A DNA stretch of 64,000 bases from Massilia sp. Root351. GTDB lineage: Bacteria; Pseudomonadota; Gammaproteobacteria; Burkholderiales; Burkholderiaceae_D. Positions 47,263 through 55,925 of the stretch are shown here, piece after piece (the stretch's first letter is position 1; each line of letters starts with the position of its first letter). Under the pieces are notes generated by a model. The model was not told the origin of the DNA, made no database searches, and saw only the letters and a list, made by a program, of their open reading frames with translations. Where the stretch lies: contig NZ_LMDJ01000001.1 of the NCBI RefSeq assembly GCF_001425045.1, positions 559,859-623,858 on the forward strand, given 5' to 3'. Both the position numbers and the translations under genes were made by a program.

Positions 47263-48267
47263 ATGAAGATTCTGCTGGTGCGCGTCTCCTCGCTGGGGGA
47301 CGTGCTGCATAACATGCCCATCGTGGCCGATATCGCGCGTCACTACCCCGACGCGCAAATCGACTGGGTGGTGGAAGAGGGCTACGTCAGCCTGGTGCGC
47401 CTGAACGGGCGGGTGCGCAACATCATCCCGTTCGCGCTGCGGCGCTGGCGCAAGAGCCTGGGCAACCCGGCCACGCGCGCCGAGATCAAGGCCTTCTTCC
47501 GCACGCTGCGCGCCGAGCGGTACGACTACGTGTTCGACACCCAGGGCCTGCTCAAGACCGGCATCATCATGGGCGCCGCGCGCGTGGTGAAGGGAGGGCA
47601 GAAGGTGGGCCTGGCCAACGGCAGCGAAGGCTCCGGCTACGAAGGCATTTCGCGCTTGTTCCACACAAAAAGCATTCCGCTCGACCCGCGCACGCACGCG
47701 GTGGCGCGCGGCCGCCTGGTGGTGGGCACTGCGCTGGGCTATCTGGCCGACGCCGCCGGTACGCCGGCCGACTTCGGCCTGCCCGCCGTGTCGCCGTCCG
47801 ATGCGCGTCCCGAGTGGATGCCGGCCGGGCCGTACGTGGTCTACTTCCACGGCACCGCGCGCGACGCCAAGAAATGGGCGCCCGCCAGCTGGATAGAACT
47901 GGGCGCCGCGCTGGCGCCGATGACGATTTTGCTGCCGTGGGGTTCGCCGAAGGAGAAGGCCGAAGCCGAAGCGCTGGCCGCCAGCCTGCCGCACGCGCGC
48001 GTGCTGCCCAAGCTGTCCATGGCCGACGCGGTGCTGCTGGCGCGCCATGCGGCGCTGGCCGTCGGCGTCGACACCGGCCTGACGCACATCGCGGCCGCCT
48101 TCACCACGCCGACAGTGGAAATCTACGCCGACTCGCCGCGCTGGAAAACCGAGGGCAACTGGTCGCCGAAAATCATCAACCTGGGCGACCGTGGCGCGCC
48201 GCCGTCCGTGGCCGAAGTGCTGGCCGCGGCGCGCGCGCTGCTCGGCCCGCTGCTGCCGGTCCGTTGA
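47263..48267 (+). CDS. waaC: Lipopolysaccharide heptosyltransferase I
   Basis: A 334-residue GT9 glycosyltransferase adding the first heptose to Kdo2-lipid A. The N-terminus MKILLVRVSSLGDVLHNMPIV and the C-terminal nucleotide-binding VGVDTGLTHIAAAF are characteristic. HGTARDAKKWAP corresponds to the ADP-heptose-binding region. It is one base upstream of waaA and follows algC by 18 bases. The heptose donor pathway uses GmhB, encoded at 55325 in this window. Confidence 0.95.
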   Translation: MKILLVRVSSLGDVLHNMPIVADIARHYPDAQIDWVVEEGYVSLVRLNGRVRNIIPFALRRWRKSLGNPATRAEIKAFFRTLRAERYDYVFDTQGLLKTGIIMGAARVVKGGQKVGLANGSEGSGYEGISRLFHTKSIPLDPRTHAVARGRLVVGTALGYLADAAGTPADFGLPAVSPSDARPEWMPAGPYVVYFHGTARDAKKWAPASWIELGAALAPMTILLPWGSPKEKAEAEALAASLPHARVLPKLSMADAVLLARHAALAVGVDTGLTHIAAAFTTPTVEIYADSPRWKTEGNWSPKIINLGDRGAPPSVAEVLAAARALLGPLLPVR

Positions 48268-48268
48268 C

Positions 48269-49636
48269 ATGCTGAGACTCTATTCCCTGATGTGGTGGTT
48301 GGCCATGCCGCTGGTGCTGGGCCGACTGTGGTGGCGCGGGCGCCAGGAAGCGGGCTACCGCCAGCACTGGAATGAACGCCTGGCCGTGTACCGGCCGCGC
48401 GCCGCCAACGACGAGCCGCACACCATCTGGCTGCACGCTGTCTCGGTGGGTGAAACGCGCGCCGCCGAGCCGCTGGTCGACGCGCTGCTCAAGGAGTATC
48501 CGCGCAGCCGCATCGTCATGACGCACATGACGCCGACCGGCCGCGCCACCGGCAAGCAGCTGTTCGGCAAGCACGGCGCGCGCCTGGCGCAAGCCTATCT
48601 GCCGTACGACACTATCACCATGGTGCGGCGCTTCATCAAGCACTTCGAACCGCGCATCTGCATCCTGATGGAGACCGAAGTGTGGCCGACCCTGATCGCC
48701 GAATGCGGCATGGCCGGCGTGCCGGTGGTGCTGGCCAATGCCCGCCTGTCCGAGCGCTCGCTGCGCAAGGCGCGCCGGCTCGGCAAGCTGATCGCGGACG
48801 CCGCGCGCGGCATCACGCTGGTGGCGGCGCAGACCGAGGCGGATGCCGAACGCGTGCGCTCGCTGGGTGTGCGGGAAGTGGCCGTCACCGGCAGCATCAA
48901 ATTCGACGTGGTGGTTCCTGCCGCCGCGCTGTCGACCGGCGCCATGCTGCGCGCGCAGGTCGGCGGCCGGCCGGTCCTGCTGTGCGCCAGCACGCGCGAA
49001 GGCGAAGAAGAACTGATCCTGGACGCGTTCCGCGCTGCGCTGGCCGCCGCCGCGCAGCCCACGGCTGCGGCGCCCGGCGGGGCGATGCCAGCCGCAATGG
49101 CCTCCGCAATGCCGGCCGCCATGCCGCCGGCTACATTGCTACTGCTGGTCCCGCGCCACCCGCAGCGTTTCGACGCCGTCGAACAGATGGCGGCAACGCG
49201 CGGCCTGTCTGTTCAGCGCCGCAGCGCGCTCGCGCAGCCCGGCGCGGCCGTGGCCGCTGCAACGCAAGTCCTGCTGGGCGACTCGATGGGCGAAATGTTC
49301 GCCTACTTCGCCGCCTGCGACGTGGCCTTCATCGGCGGCAGCCTGCAGCCGCTGGGCGGCCAGAACCTGATCGAAGCGGCCGCGCTGGGCAAGCCGGTGC
49401 TGATCGGCGAGCACACGTTCAACTTCGCGCTGGTCACCGAGCAAGCCGTGCAAGCCGGCGGCGCCGCCCGCATCGCCAGCGCTGACGACCTGATGCTGCA
49501 AGCTGCCGGCCTGCTGCGCGACGACAGCGCCCGCGCCGCCATGGGCCGCAGCGCGCAAGCCTTCGCCAACCAGCACCGCGGCGCCACCGCACGCACGCTG
49601 GCGCTGCTGCCGGCCTTGCTGCCGCCACTGGATTAG
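48269..49636 (+). CDS. waaA: 3-deoxy-D-manno-octulosonic acid (Kdo) transferase
   Basis: A 455-residue GT30 enzyme transferring Kdo to lipid IVA at the inner membrane. A short N-terminal anchor precedes WLHAVSVGETRAAEPLV, in which Glu62 is the expected catalytic base. METEVWPTLI, NARLSERS, GSIKFD and the C-terminal GGSLQPLGGQNLIEAA are family hallmarks. An unusual low-complexity insertion rich in Ala, Met and Pro (about residues 258-288) interrupts the donor domain between FRAAL and LLLLVPRHPQRF. Longer than the usual ~425 residues because of it. ATG 48269 lies one base after waaC. Confidence 0.95.
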   Translation: MLRLYSLMWWLAMPLVLGRLWWRGRQEAGYRQHWNERLAVYRPRAANDEPHTIWLHAVSVGETRAAEPLVDALLKEYPRSRIVMTHMTPTGRATGKQLFGKHGARLAQAYLPYDTITMVRRFIKHFEPRICILMETEVWPTLIAECGMAGVPVVLANARLSERSLRKARRLGKLIADAARGITLVAAQTEADAERVRSLGVREVAVTGSIKFDVVVPAAALSTGAMLRAQVGGRPVLLCASTREGEEELILDAFRAALAAAAQPTAAAPGGAMPAAMASAMPAAMPPATLLLLVPRHPQRFDAVEQMAATRGLSVQRRSALAQPGAAVAAATQVLLGDSMGEMFAYFAACDVAFIGGSLQPLGGQNLIEAAALGKPVLIGEHTFNFALVTEQAVQAGGAARIASADDLMLQAAGLLRDDSARAAMGRSAQAFANQHRGATARTLALLPALLPPLD

Positions 49637-49754
49637 CCGGTGCTGGCGCGAACCCTGGCTCCTGACATTTGTCATGCGCAAATGGTGGCATATGGTGCTG
49701 GCGCGGCGATGTAAAAAAATACATACTCGTGTCATCCCAACCTGGAGGACCAGT

Positions 49755-51563
49755 ATGAAATTCCGCCCATTGCAATCTTTGGTGTTCGCCTGCGGCCTGG
49801 CCGCAGCGCTGCCGGCCTTCGCCGACGTATGGCTGATCCAGAACGTCCGCGTGTTCGACGGCCAGCGCATGCACGCCGGCCGTTCGGTGCTGGTGGAAGG
49901 CGCCAGCATCGCCGATGGCGATTTTCGCGGCAAGGCGCCGGCCGGCGCCAGGATCATCGATGGCAAAGGCCGGACCCTGCTTCCAGGGCTGATCGATTCG
50001 CACGTGCACGCCTATCGCCACCACGAATTGCCGCTGCTGTTCGGCGTCACCACGCAGATCGACATGTTCACCGGCATCTCGGTGATGCAGGACATCACGC
50101 GCCGCATGCAAAGCGGCGCCAACGGCGACCAGGCCGACCTGTACTCGGCCGGCACGCTGGCCACCGCGCCGGGCGGCCACGGCACCGAATACGGCATGGC
50201 CATTCCCACGCTCAGCAAGCCGGAAGAGGCGCAAGCTTTCGTGGATGCCCGCATCGCCGAAGGTTCCCACTTCATCAAGATCGTCATGGAAGCCGGCCAC
50301 CCCGGCCGCGCGTTCCAGTCCCTGGACGCCGCCACGGTGAAGGCCCTGATCGACGCGGCGCACAAGCGCGGCAAGCTGGCCGTGGTCCACATCAGCACCC
50401 TGGCCGATGCGCGCACCGCGCTGGAGGCGGGCGCCGACGGCCTGGTGCACCTGTTCGTGGGCGAGCAGATCACGCCGCAGGAGTTGGAGGGCTTCACAAA
50501 ACTGGCGCATGCGAAGAAGGCCTTCATCATTCCCACCTTCAGCGTCATGGAAAGTATCGCCGGCCTGACGTCGGCCGACATCATCGGCGACCCCGCCATG
50601 CAGGCCTTGCTGGACAAGCAGCAGAAGTCCGAGCTGGCCAAAGGTTACGGCAAGCAGGCCAGGCCGCAACTAATGGCGGCGCCCAAGGCGGTGGTGGCGG
50701 CGCTGCGCAAGGCAGGCGTGCCGCTGCTGGCCGGCACCGACGCGGGCAACGCCGGCACGCAATATGGCGCCAGCATCCATCACGAAATGCTGGCGCTGAC
50801 GCAGGCCGGTCTGACGCCGGCTGAAGCGCTGGCCGCCGCCACATCGGTTCCTGCGCAGGCATTCGGACTGCCGGCGCGCGGCCGCATCGCCAAGGGATAC
50901 AAGGCTGACCTGCTGCTGGTGCAGGGCGACCCCGGCGCCGATATCGCGGCCACCCGCCGCATCGTGGAAGTGTGGAAGGATGGCGCATTGGTCACCGGCC
51001 TGCGCGACGCGCAGCGCGCCAAGGTGGCGCAGGAGCTGATCGGCGTGCCGGTGCAGGCCTTGCCGGCCGATGGCCGCATCAGCCTGTTCAGCAAGGAAAA
51101 GCTGGCCAGCCCCTTCGGCGCCGGCTGGATGGCTGCCAACGACACTTTCCTCGGCGGTAAATCGACCGTCAGCCTGACTGCCCTGGACGCGCAACACAGC
51201 CAGGGCGGTGCGCTGCAGATCGACGCCAGCGTGGCTCCGGGCTTCGCCTATCCGTTCGCCGGCCTGGCCTTCATGCCGGGCGTACAGCCCATGCAGCCGG
51301 CCAACCTGAGCGGCGCCAAGGTGCTCAGGTTCCGCGTGCGCGGCGACGGCCAGCGCTACGGCGTGTCCATCATGTCCCGCAGCGGCAACATCCCTGTCAG
51401 CCAGCCCTTCACGGCGGAGGCGGAGTGGCGCGAAGTGAGCCTGCCCCTGGACGCGTTCAAGGGCGTGGACACGGCAGCCATCACCATGATCTCCTTCAAC
51501 GCCGGCCCCAAGCCCGGTGCCTACCAGTTCCAGATTGCCGACGTGCGGCTGCTGGCCGAATAA
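49755..51563 (+). CDS. Exported amidohydrolase with CIA30-like C-terminal domain
   Basis: A 602-residue protein. A signal peptide (about 1-23, cleavage after LPAFA) is followed by an imidazolonepropionase-like amidohydrolase domain (about 24-440): metal-binding GLIDSHVHAYRHH with His83 and His85, VVHISTLADA, and the C-terminal LLAGTDAGNAGTQYG with the catalytic Asp. The last ~140 residues form a strand-rich CIA30-type domain (FRVRGDGQRYGVSIMSRSG, WREVSLPLDAFKG). The substrate is unknown; the relatives include exported peptidase- or lactam-like hydrolases. GGAGGA at 49744-49749 fixes the start. The gene is nine bases upstream of a two-component sensor gene. Confidence 0.85.
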   Translation: MKFRPLQSLVFACGLAAALPAFADVWLIQNVRVFDGQRMHAGRSVLVEGASIADGDFRGKAPAGARIIDGKGRTLLPGLIDSHVHAYRHHELPLLFGVTTQIDMFTGISVMQDITRRMQSGANGDQADLYSAGTLATAPGGHGTEYGMAIPTLSKPEEAQAFVDARIAEGSHFIKIVMEAGHPGRAFQSLDAATVKALIDAAHKRGKLAVVHISTLADARTALEAGADGLVHLFVGEQITPQELEGFTKLAHAKKAFIIPTFSVMESIAGLTSADIIGDPAMQALLDKQQKSELAKGYGKQARPQLMAAPKAVVAALRKAGVPLLAGTDAGNAGTQYGASIHHEMLALTQAGLTPAEALAAATSVPAQAFGLPARGRIAKGYKADLLLVQGDPGADIAATRRIVEVWKDGALVTGLRDAQRAKVAQELIGVPVQALPADGRISLFSKEKLASPFGAGWMAANDTFLGGKSTVSLTALDAQHSQGGALQIDASVAPGFAYPFAGLAFMPGVQPMQPANLSGAKVLRFRVRGDGQRYGVSIMSRSGNIPVSQPFTAEAEWREVSLPLDAFKGVDTAAITMISFNAGPKPGAYQFQIADVRLLAE

Positions 51564-51572
51564 GGGTATTGC

Positions 51573-52709
51573 ATGCAGCTGCTCAGGCGCTGGATAGACG
51601 GGCCATGGGTGCCGCCGCAGGTGGGGCGCGCGCCTTATCTGTGGATCGCTTCGCTGGCCTTCTTCGGCTGGAAGTACCTCTACGTGGACGCTTACGCGCT
51701 GGAGTACGTGCTGCTGGCGCTCACCTTGATTGCCTTTGTGCCGATTTACTTCGGCAGCTTCTGGTACAGCGGGCGCGAGGCGGCGCCCTTCATCGCCGTC
51801 GCCTTCGCGCTAGGCGCGGCCTGGGCGCCGTTCAATTTCGGCGCCAGCACCTTCTTCATCTTTGCCGCCGCCATGTGCTCGCGCCTGGGGCCGCCGCGCG
51901 TGGCCTATTGCTGCCTGGCCGCCATCCTGATGTCGGCAGCCGGCCTGGCGCTGGCCATGCAACTGCCGCTCAGCTTCCTGATCCCCACGCTGGCCACCGG
52001 CACGCCGGTCGGCATCGCCTGCATCATGGACGCCCAGGTGCGGCGTTCGCGCAAGGACCTGCTGCTGAAACAGGAAGAGGTCGAACACCTGGCCCGCATC
52101 GCCGAGCGCGAACGCATCTCGCGCGACATGCACGACCTGCTGGGCCACTCGCTGTCGCTGATCACGCTCAAGGCCGAGCTGGCGGGCCGCCTGCTGGAGC
52201 GCGACCCGGCCGCCTGCCGCCAGGAGATCAAGGACATCGAAGCCAGTGCCCGCCACGCGATGGCCGAAGTGCGCAGTGCCGTCAGCGGCTACCGCGAAAC
52301 CGGCTTCGCCCATGAGCTGGAGCGGGCCCGCGCCGCGCTGGCCGCCGCCGGCGTGACGCTGCACGCGGACGCCGCCATGTCGTCCATGCCGGCCATGCCC
52401 GCCACGGCGGAGAACGTGCTGGCGCTGGCCCTGCGCGAAGCGGTCACCAACATCCTGCGCCATGCCGGCGCCACGCACTGCGAAGTCAGCCTGGTTTGCC
52501 AGGACGGCCTGATCGTGTTCCGCATCCGCGACAACGGCAAGGCCCTGGCGGAGGCCGGCGCCGTTGCGGTGATGCAGGGCAACGGCCTGCGCGGCATGCA
52601 GGAGCGCGTGGCGCAGCTGGGCGGTTGGCTGGGCATGCAATTTGAACAGGGCATGTCGCTCGAGCTGCGGCTGCCGATGGAGCGCACCGCGCCGGGAGGA
52701 AGGTCTTGA
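51573..52709 (+). CDS. Sensor histidine kinase, NarL/DesK type
   Basis: A 378-residue kinase. Four to five membrane helices (about 23-150) form the input region without a separate periplasmic domain, as in the membrane-fluidity sensor DesK. A coiled coil (about 160-182) leads to the HisKA_3 motif RISRDMHDLLGHSLSLI with His187 as phosphoacceptor. The HATPase follows: ALREAVTNILRHAGATHCE (N-box), FRIRDNGKA and NGLRGMQERVAQLGG. It overlaps the response-regulator gene by four bases. The signal is not known; DesK-like architecture suggests a membrane or lipid cue. Confidence 0.92.
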   Translation: MQLLRRWIDGPWVPPQVGRAPYLWIASLAFFGWKYLYVDAYALEYVLLALTLIAFVPIYFGSFWYSGREAAPFIAVAFALGAAWAPFNFGASTFFIFAAAMCSRLGPPRVAYCCLAAILMSAAGLALAMQLPLSFLIPTLATGTPVGIACIMDAQVRRSRKDLLLKQEEVEHLARIAERERISRDMHDLLGHSLSLITLKAELAGRLLERDPAACRQEIKDIEASARHAMAEVRSAVSGYRETGFAHELERARAALAAAGVTLHADAAMSSMPAMPATAENVLALALREAVTNILRHAGATHCEVSLVCQDGLIVFRIRDNGKALAEAGAVAVMQGNGLRGMQERVAQLGGWLGMQFEQGMSLELRLPMERTAPGGRS

Positions 52710-53311
52710 TACGTGTACTGATCGCAGAAGACCAGGCGCTACTGCTGGGCGCATTGGCCGCGCTGCTGCGCCTGGAGCAAGACATGGAAGTGGTGGGCCA
52801 GGCCCGCAACGGCCAGGACGCGCTGGCGCTGTGCGGCGCGCTGAAGCCGGACGTGGTGCTGACCGATATCGAAATGCCCGTGATGACGGGGCTGGAGCTG
52901 GCCGCCGCGCTGCGCGAGCAGGGCAGCGCGGTCAAGGTCGTCATCGTCACTACTTTTGCGCGGTCCGGCTACCTGCGGCGGGCCATGGCCGCCGGCGTGC
53001 GCGGCTACCTGCTGAAGGACGCGCCGGCCGACACGCTGGCTGCCGCCATCCGCAGCGTGCACGCGGGCGGACGCGCCATTGCTCCCGAGCTGGCGCTGGA
53101 AAGCTGGAGCGGCGGCGAAGACCCGCTGAGTGAGCGTGAGCGGCAAGTGCTGCGGCTGGCCGGCGAAGGCCGCAGCGGCGCCGACATCGCGCGCCAGCTG
53201 CACCTGTCCGAAGGCACGGTGCGCAACTACCTGTCCGAGGCCATCAGCAAGCTCAACGCCGGCAACCGCGTCGAAGCCCTCCGCCTCGCCCGCGACGCCG
53301 GCTGGCTTTGA
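52706..53311 (+). CDS. Response regulator, LuxR/NarL (DesR-like)
   Basis: A 201-residue regulator with a receiver (about 1-120; Asp54 in VVLTDIEMPVM, Lys in YLLKDAP) and a C-terminal LuxR helix-turn-helix (LSEREREVLRLAGEGRSGADIARQL-type segment starting near residue 135, with LSEGTVRNYLSEAISKLNA as recognition region). The start is a TTG (52706) overlapping the sensor's stop, with GGAGGA at 52695-52700. Cognate to the sensor kinase upstream. Its targets are unknown; the exported amidohydrolase in the same run is a candidate. Confidence 0.92.
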   Translation: MIRVLIAEDQALLLGALAALLRLEQDMEVVGQARNGQDALALCGALKPDVVLTDIEMPVMTGLELAAALREQGSAVKVVIVTTFARSGYLRRAMAAGVRGYLLKDAPADTLAAAIRSVHAGGRAIAPELALESWSGGEDPLSERERQVLRLAGEGRSGADIARQLHLSEGTVRNYLSEAISKLNAGNRVEALRLARDAGWL

Positions 53312-53447
53312 TCCAGGTCGAGGTGCTATCCACGCCGGCTGCTGGACTGGGCGAAGCGGAGGAGGGTTGGAGGCTCAGCCTTGGCTCCGCGCTGGCGCGG
53401 CGAGGCGCTGCGGGATCGGGGCAAGTTCATGGAAGCCGCCGGTAAAC

Positions 53448-54617
53448 TCAGCTGAACAGCACCGGCAGCTCCTGCGCGCGCTTGCGCAGCAGGGCTTTGG
53501 CGTCGTCGTAGGCGGGGTAGATGCGGCCGACGGCGGACCAGAATTTCGCGCTGTGGTTCATCTCCAGGATGTGCGCCAGCTCGTGCGCCACCACGTAGTC
53601 GATCAGCGGCAGCGAGAAGTGGATCAGGCGCCAGTTCAGGCGGATCACGCGCTGCACCGTGCACGAACCCCAGCGCGTGCCGGCCGACGATAGCGCGAAG
53701 GCGCTGTATTCCACGCCCAGGCGCGCCGCGTACAGGTCCAGGCGCTGCTCGAACAGCACCTTGGCCTGCTGCTGCATCCACGCGCGCACGCGCTCCTTGA
53801 GCAGCGTTTCGGTGGCGCCCTGCACCAGCCCCATATGCAGTTCGCGCGTGTCGGCGTTGTAGTCGGTGCGGTTGCGCGTTGCGGTGTACAGGCGCAGTTT
53901 CAGCTCGCCGCCCAGGTAGGGCAGCACGGCGCCGTCTTCCCACGCCACCGGCGGCTTTTGCAGCCGCGCCGCGCGCCGTTCGCGCCGCTCGTCCAGCTTG
54001 GAGATGATCCAGTGCTGCTTGGCGCGGATGGCGTTGTCGATCTCGGCCAAGCTGACGCGCTTGGGCGCGGTCACGCGCAGGCCTTCGTCGTCGATCATGA
54101 AGCCGATCGAACGGCGGGTGGAGCGGCGCAGCGTGTATTCGAGGATGAACTGGCCCACCAGCAGCTGGCGGCGCGGCAGCGCGTCCACTTCCGGCGCGGG
54201 CGGCTCCGGCGTGCGCACCGGGACAGGCGGCGGGCGCAGCAGGTTGGCGCTGGGCGGTGCGTGGGTTGCGGACGCGTCGCCGGCCGCGGCGCGGGACGGT
54301 GCTGCGTCAGACTGGGAAGCGGGGCCGGGCGGGCCCGGTATTGCGGAAGCAGGAGATACGGAAGCAGGGGATACAGGGCGGGGAGCCTGCCAGGTGGAAG
54401 GTGCGGGAACGGGGACGGGCGAGGACGGCTGGTGCATCACTGCCGCATTGGCGGCGGGACCGGCGGGACGCGATGCCACGCCCGGCGCACTCTCGCCGAA
54501 CAAATCGAGCTGCCCCTCGTCGGCCTTGCTGGCTGCCGGCCTGGCAGCGGTGGCCAGGTCCTCTAGCCAGCGCTGTAGGCGTGGGGCGAAATGACGCGCA
54601 TTTCTGATTCTATCCAC
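53448..54617 (-). CDS. YgjP/DUF45-type M48-like metallopeptidase
   Basis: A ~389-residue protein. The C-terminal half is a WLM/YgjP-like zinc metallopeptidase domain: IDYVVAHELAHILEMNHSAKFW gives the HExxH motif at His345-Glu346-x2-His349 and a third ligand at about His355, and GTRWGSC precedes it as usual. The N-terminal ~120 residues are a Pro/Ala/Ser-rich linker beginning with an ADEGQLDLFGESA segment. The start is uncertain: GTG 54617 would overlap the upstream acyltransferase gene by 55 bases and keep the QLDLF motif, whereas ATG 54437 would drop it. The substrate is unknown. Last gene of the corC-lnt-glyQ-glyS-gmhB run. Confidence 0.8.
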   Translation of the reverse strand: MDRIRNARHFAPRLQRWLEDLATAARPAASKADEGQLDLFGESAPGVASRPAGPAANAAVMHQPSSPVPVPAPSTWQAPRPVSPASVSPASAIPGPPGPASQSDAAPSRAAAGDASATHAPPSANLLRPPPVPVRTPEPPAPEVDALPRRQLLVGQFILEYTLRRSTRRSIGFMIDDEGLRVTAPKRVSLAEIDNAIRAKQHWIISKLDERRERRAARLQKPPVAWEDGAVLPYLGGELKLRLYTATRNRTDYNADTRELHMGLVQGATETLLKERVRAWMQQQAKVLFEQRLDLYAARLGVEYSAFALSSAGTRWGSCTVQRVIRLNWRLIHFSLPLIDYVVAHELAHILEMNHSAKFWSAVGRIYPAYDDAKALLRKRAQELPVLFS

Positions 54618-55303
54618 TGTTCCACCTGCTCCATCAACTCGTCCGGACTGCGTCCTTCCGAGGAAATCGGCTTGCCGACGGAAACCGTCACCTTGCCGGG
54701 CTTTTTGATAAACGAATTCTTGGGCCAGCATTCGCCCGAGTTCAGCGCGATCGGCACCACCATGGCGCCGGTCTCGATGGCCAGGCGCGTGCCGCCGCTC
54801 TTGTACTTGCCGGACTGGCCGACCGGGATGCGGGTCCCTTCCGGGAACATGATAATCCACAGGCCCGCTTTCAGGCGGCGCTTGCCGTGCGCGACCACCT
54901 GCTTGAAGGCGTTCTTGCCCTGCTTGCGGTCGATCGGGATCATGCGCAGCGCGGCGATGCCCCAGCCGAAGAAGGGGATGTACAGGATCTCTTTCTTGAA
55001 CACGAACACCAGCGGGCGCGGCAGGCTGCACAGCAGGAAGATGGTTTCCCACGCCGACTGGTGCTTCGACAGCACCACGGCCGGCGCGTCCGGGAAGTTC
55101 TCCCAGCCCTTGATTTCGTACTCGATGCCGCAAATGACCTTGGCGCACCAGATGATGAACACATTCCAGCGCGAGACGACGTAGTAGCGCTGGGCGTACG
55201 GCAGCGGCGTTGCCAGCATGCAGACGACGCACCAGATAATGGTGGCGATCGCCATGACGACGGCGAATATCAAGGAACGCAGAAACAGTACAGGCTTACC
55301 CAA
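54563..55303 (-). CDS. Lysophospholipid acyltransferase (PlsC-like)
   Basis: A 246-residue membrane-bound acyltransferase. An N-terminal helix (about 8-32) precedes the catalytic motif VLSKHQSAWETIF, where the family's HX4D reads HX4E, a variant common in betaproteobacterial PlsC proteins. FKKEILYIPFFGWGI and the glycerolipid-binding FPEGTR are present. It probably makes phosphatidic acid from lysophosphatidic acid. It lies 21 bases downstream of gmhB and overlaps the metallopeptidase gene. Confidence 0.9.
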   Translation of the reverse strand: MGKPVLFLRSLIFAVVMAIATIIWCVVCMLATPLPYAQRYYVVSRWNVFIIWCAKVICGIEYEIKGWENFPDAPAVVLSKHQSAWETIFLLCSLPRPLVFVFKKEILYIPFFGWGIAALRMIPIDRKQGKNAFKQVVAHGKRRLKAGLWIIMFPEGTRIPVGQSGKYKSGGTRLAIETGAMVVPIALNSGECWPKNSFIKKPGKVTVSVGKPISSEGRSPDELMEQVEQWIESEMRVISPHAYSAG

Positions 55304-55324
55304 TGCGATACTCCAGAATCATAA

Positions 55325-55912
55325 TCAGTTGGCTGCGGCGGCTGCAGCGGCTGCGGAAGCAGCAGCGGCGGGGACGGGCGCTTTCAGCAAGTGGTCCACC
55401 ATGGCCGCCAGGTTGGCGAAGACCATTGTACCGGGTGGCAGGCCACCCGTGGCATTGGTTTTTTCACCTTTCCCGGTCAGCACCAGGTAGGGCGTGCAGC
55501 CGCTGATGAACCCGGCCTGCAGGTCGCGCAGCGAATCGCCCACCGTGGGCACGCCCTTGAGGTTGACGTTGTAGCGCTTGGAGATCTCGGCGAACATGCC
55601 CGGCTTGGGCTTGCGGCAGTCGCAGTTGTCGGCCGCCGCATGCGGGCAGAAGAAGATAGCCTCGATCTCGGCGCCCACCTGCTGCGCCAGCGAGTGCATC
55701 TTCTGGTGGATGGCGTTGAGCACCGTCATATCGAAATACTCGCGCGCGATGCCGGACTGGTTGGACGCCACCACCACGCGGTAGCCGGCCTGGTTCAGGC
55801 GGGCAATGGCCTCGAGCGATCCCGGCACCGGGATCCACTCGGCGGGCGACTTGATGAAGTCCGGCGAATCATGGTTGATCACGCCGTCCCGATCAAGGAT
55901 GATCAGCTTCAT
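55325..55912 (-). CDS. gmhB: D-glycero-beta-D-manno-heptose 1,7-bisphosphate 7-phosphatase
   Basis: A ~195-residue HAD-family phosphatase in ADP-heptose synthesis for the LPS core. The nucleophile and acid/base are Asp7 and Asp9 in IILDRDGVIN. A structural zinc site is visible in FFCPHAAADNCDCRKPKPG, and VGDSLRDLQAG is the last HAD motif. The C-terminus carries an unusual poly-alanine tail (about 20 residues, mostly Ala), probably unstructured. MKLIIL at 55912 is preferred; ATG 55924, one base after the glyS stop, is possible. Confidence 0.93.
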   Translation of the reverse strand: MKLIILDRDGVINHDSPDFIKSPAEWIPVPGSLEAIARLNQAGYRVVVASNQSGIAREYFDMTVLNAIHQKMHSLAQQVGAEIEAIFFCPHAAADNCDCRKPKPGMFAEISKRYNVNLKGVPTVGDSLRDLQAGFISGCTPYLVLTGKGEKTNATGGLPPGTMVFANLAAMVDHLLKAPVPAAAASAAAAAAAAN

Positions 55913-55925
55913 CGCGACGCCCATC

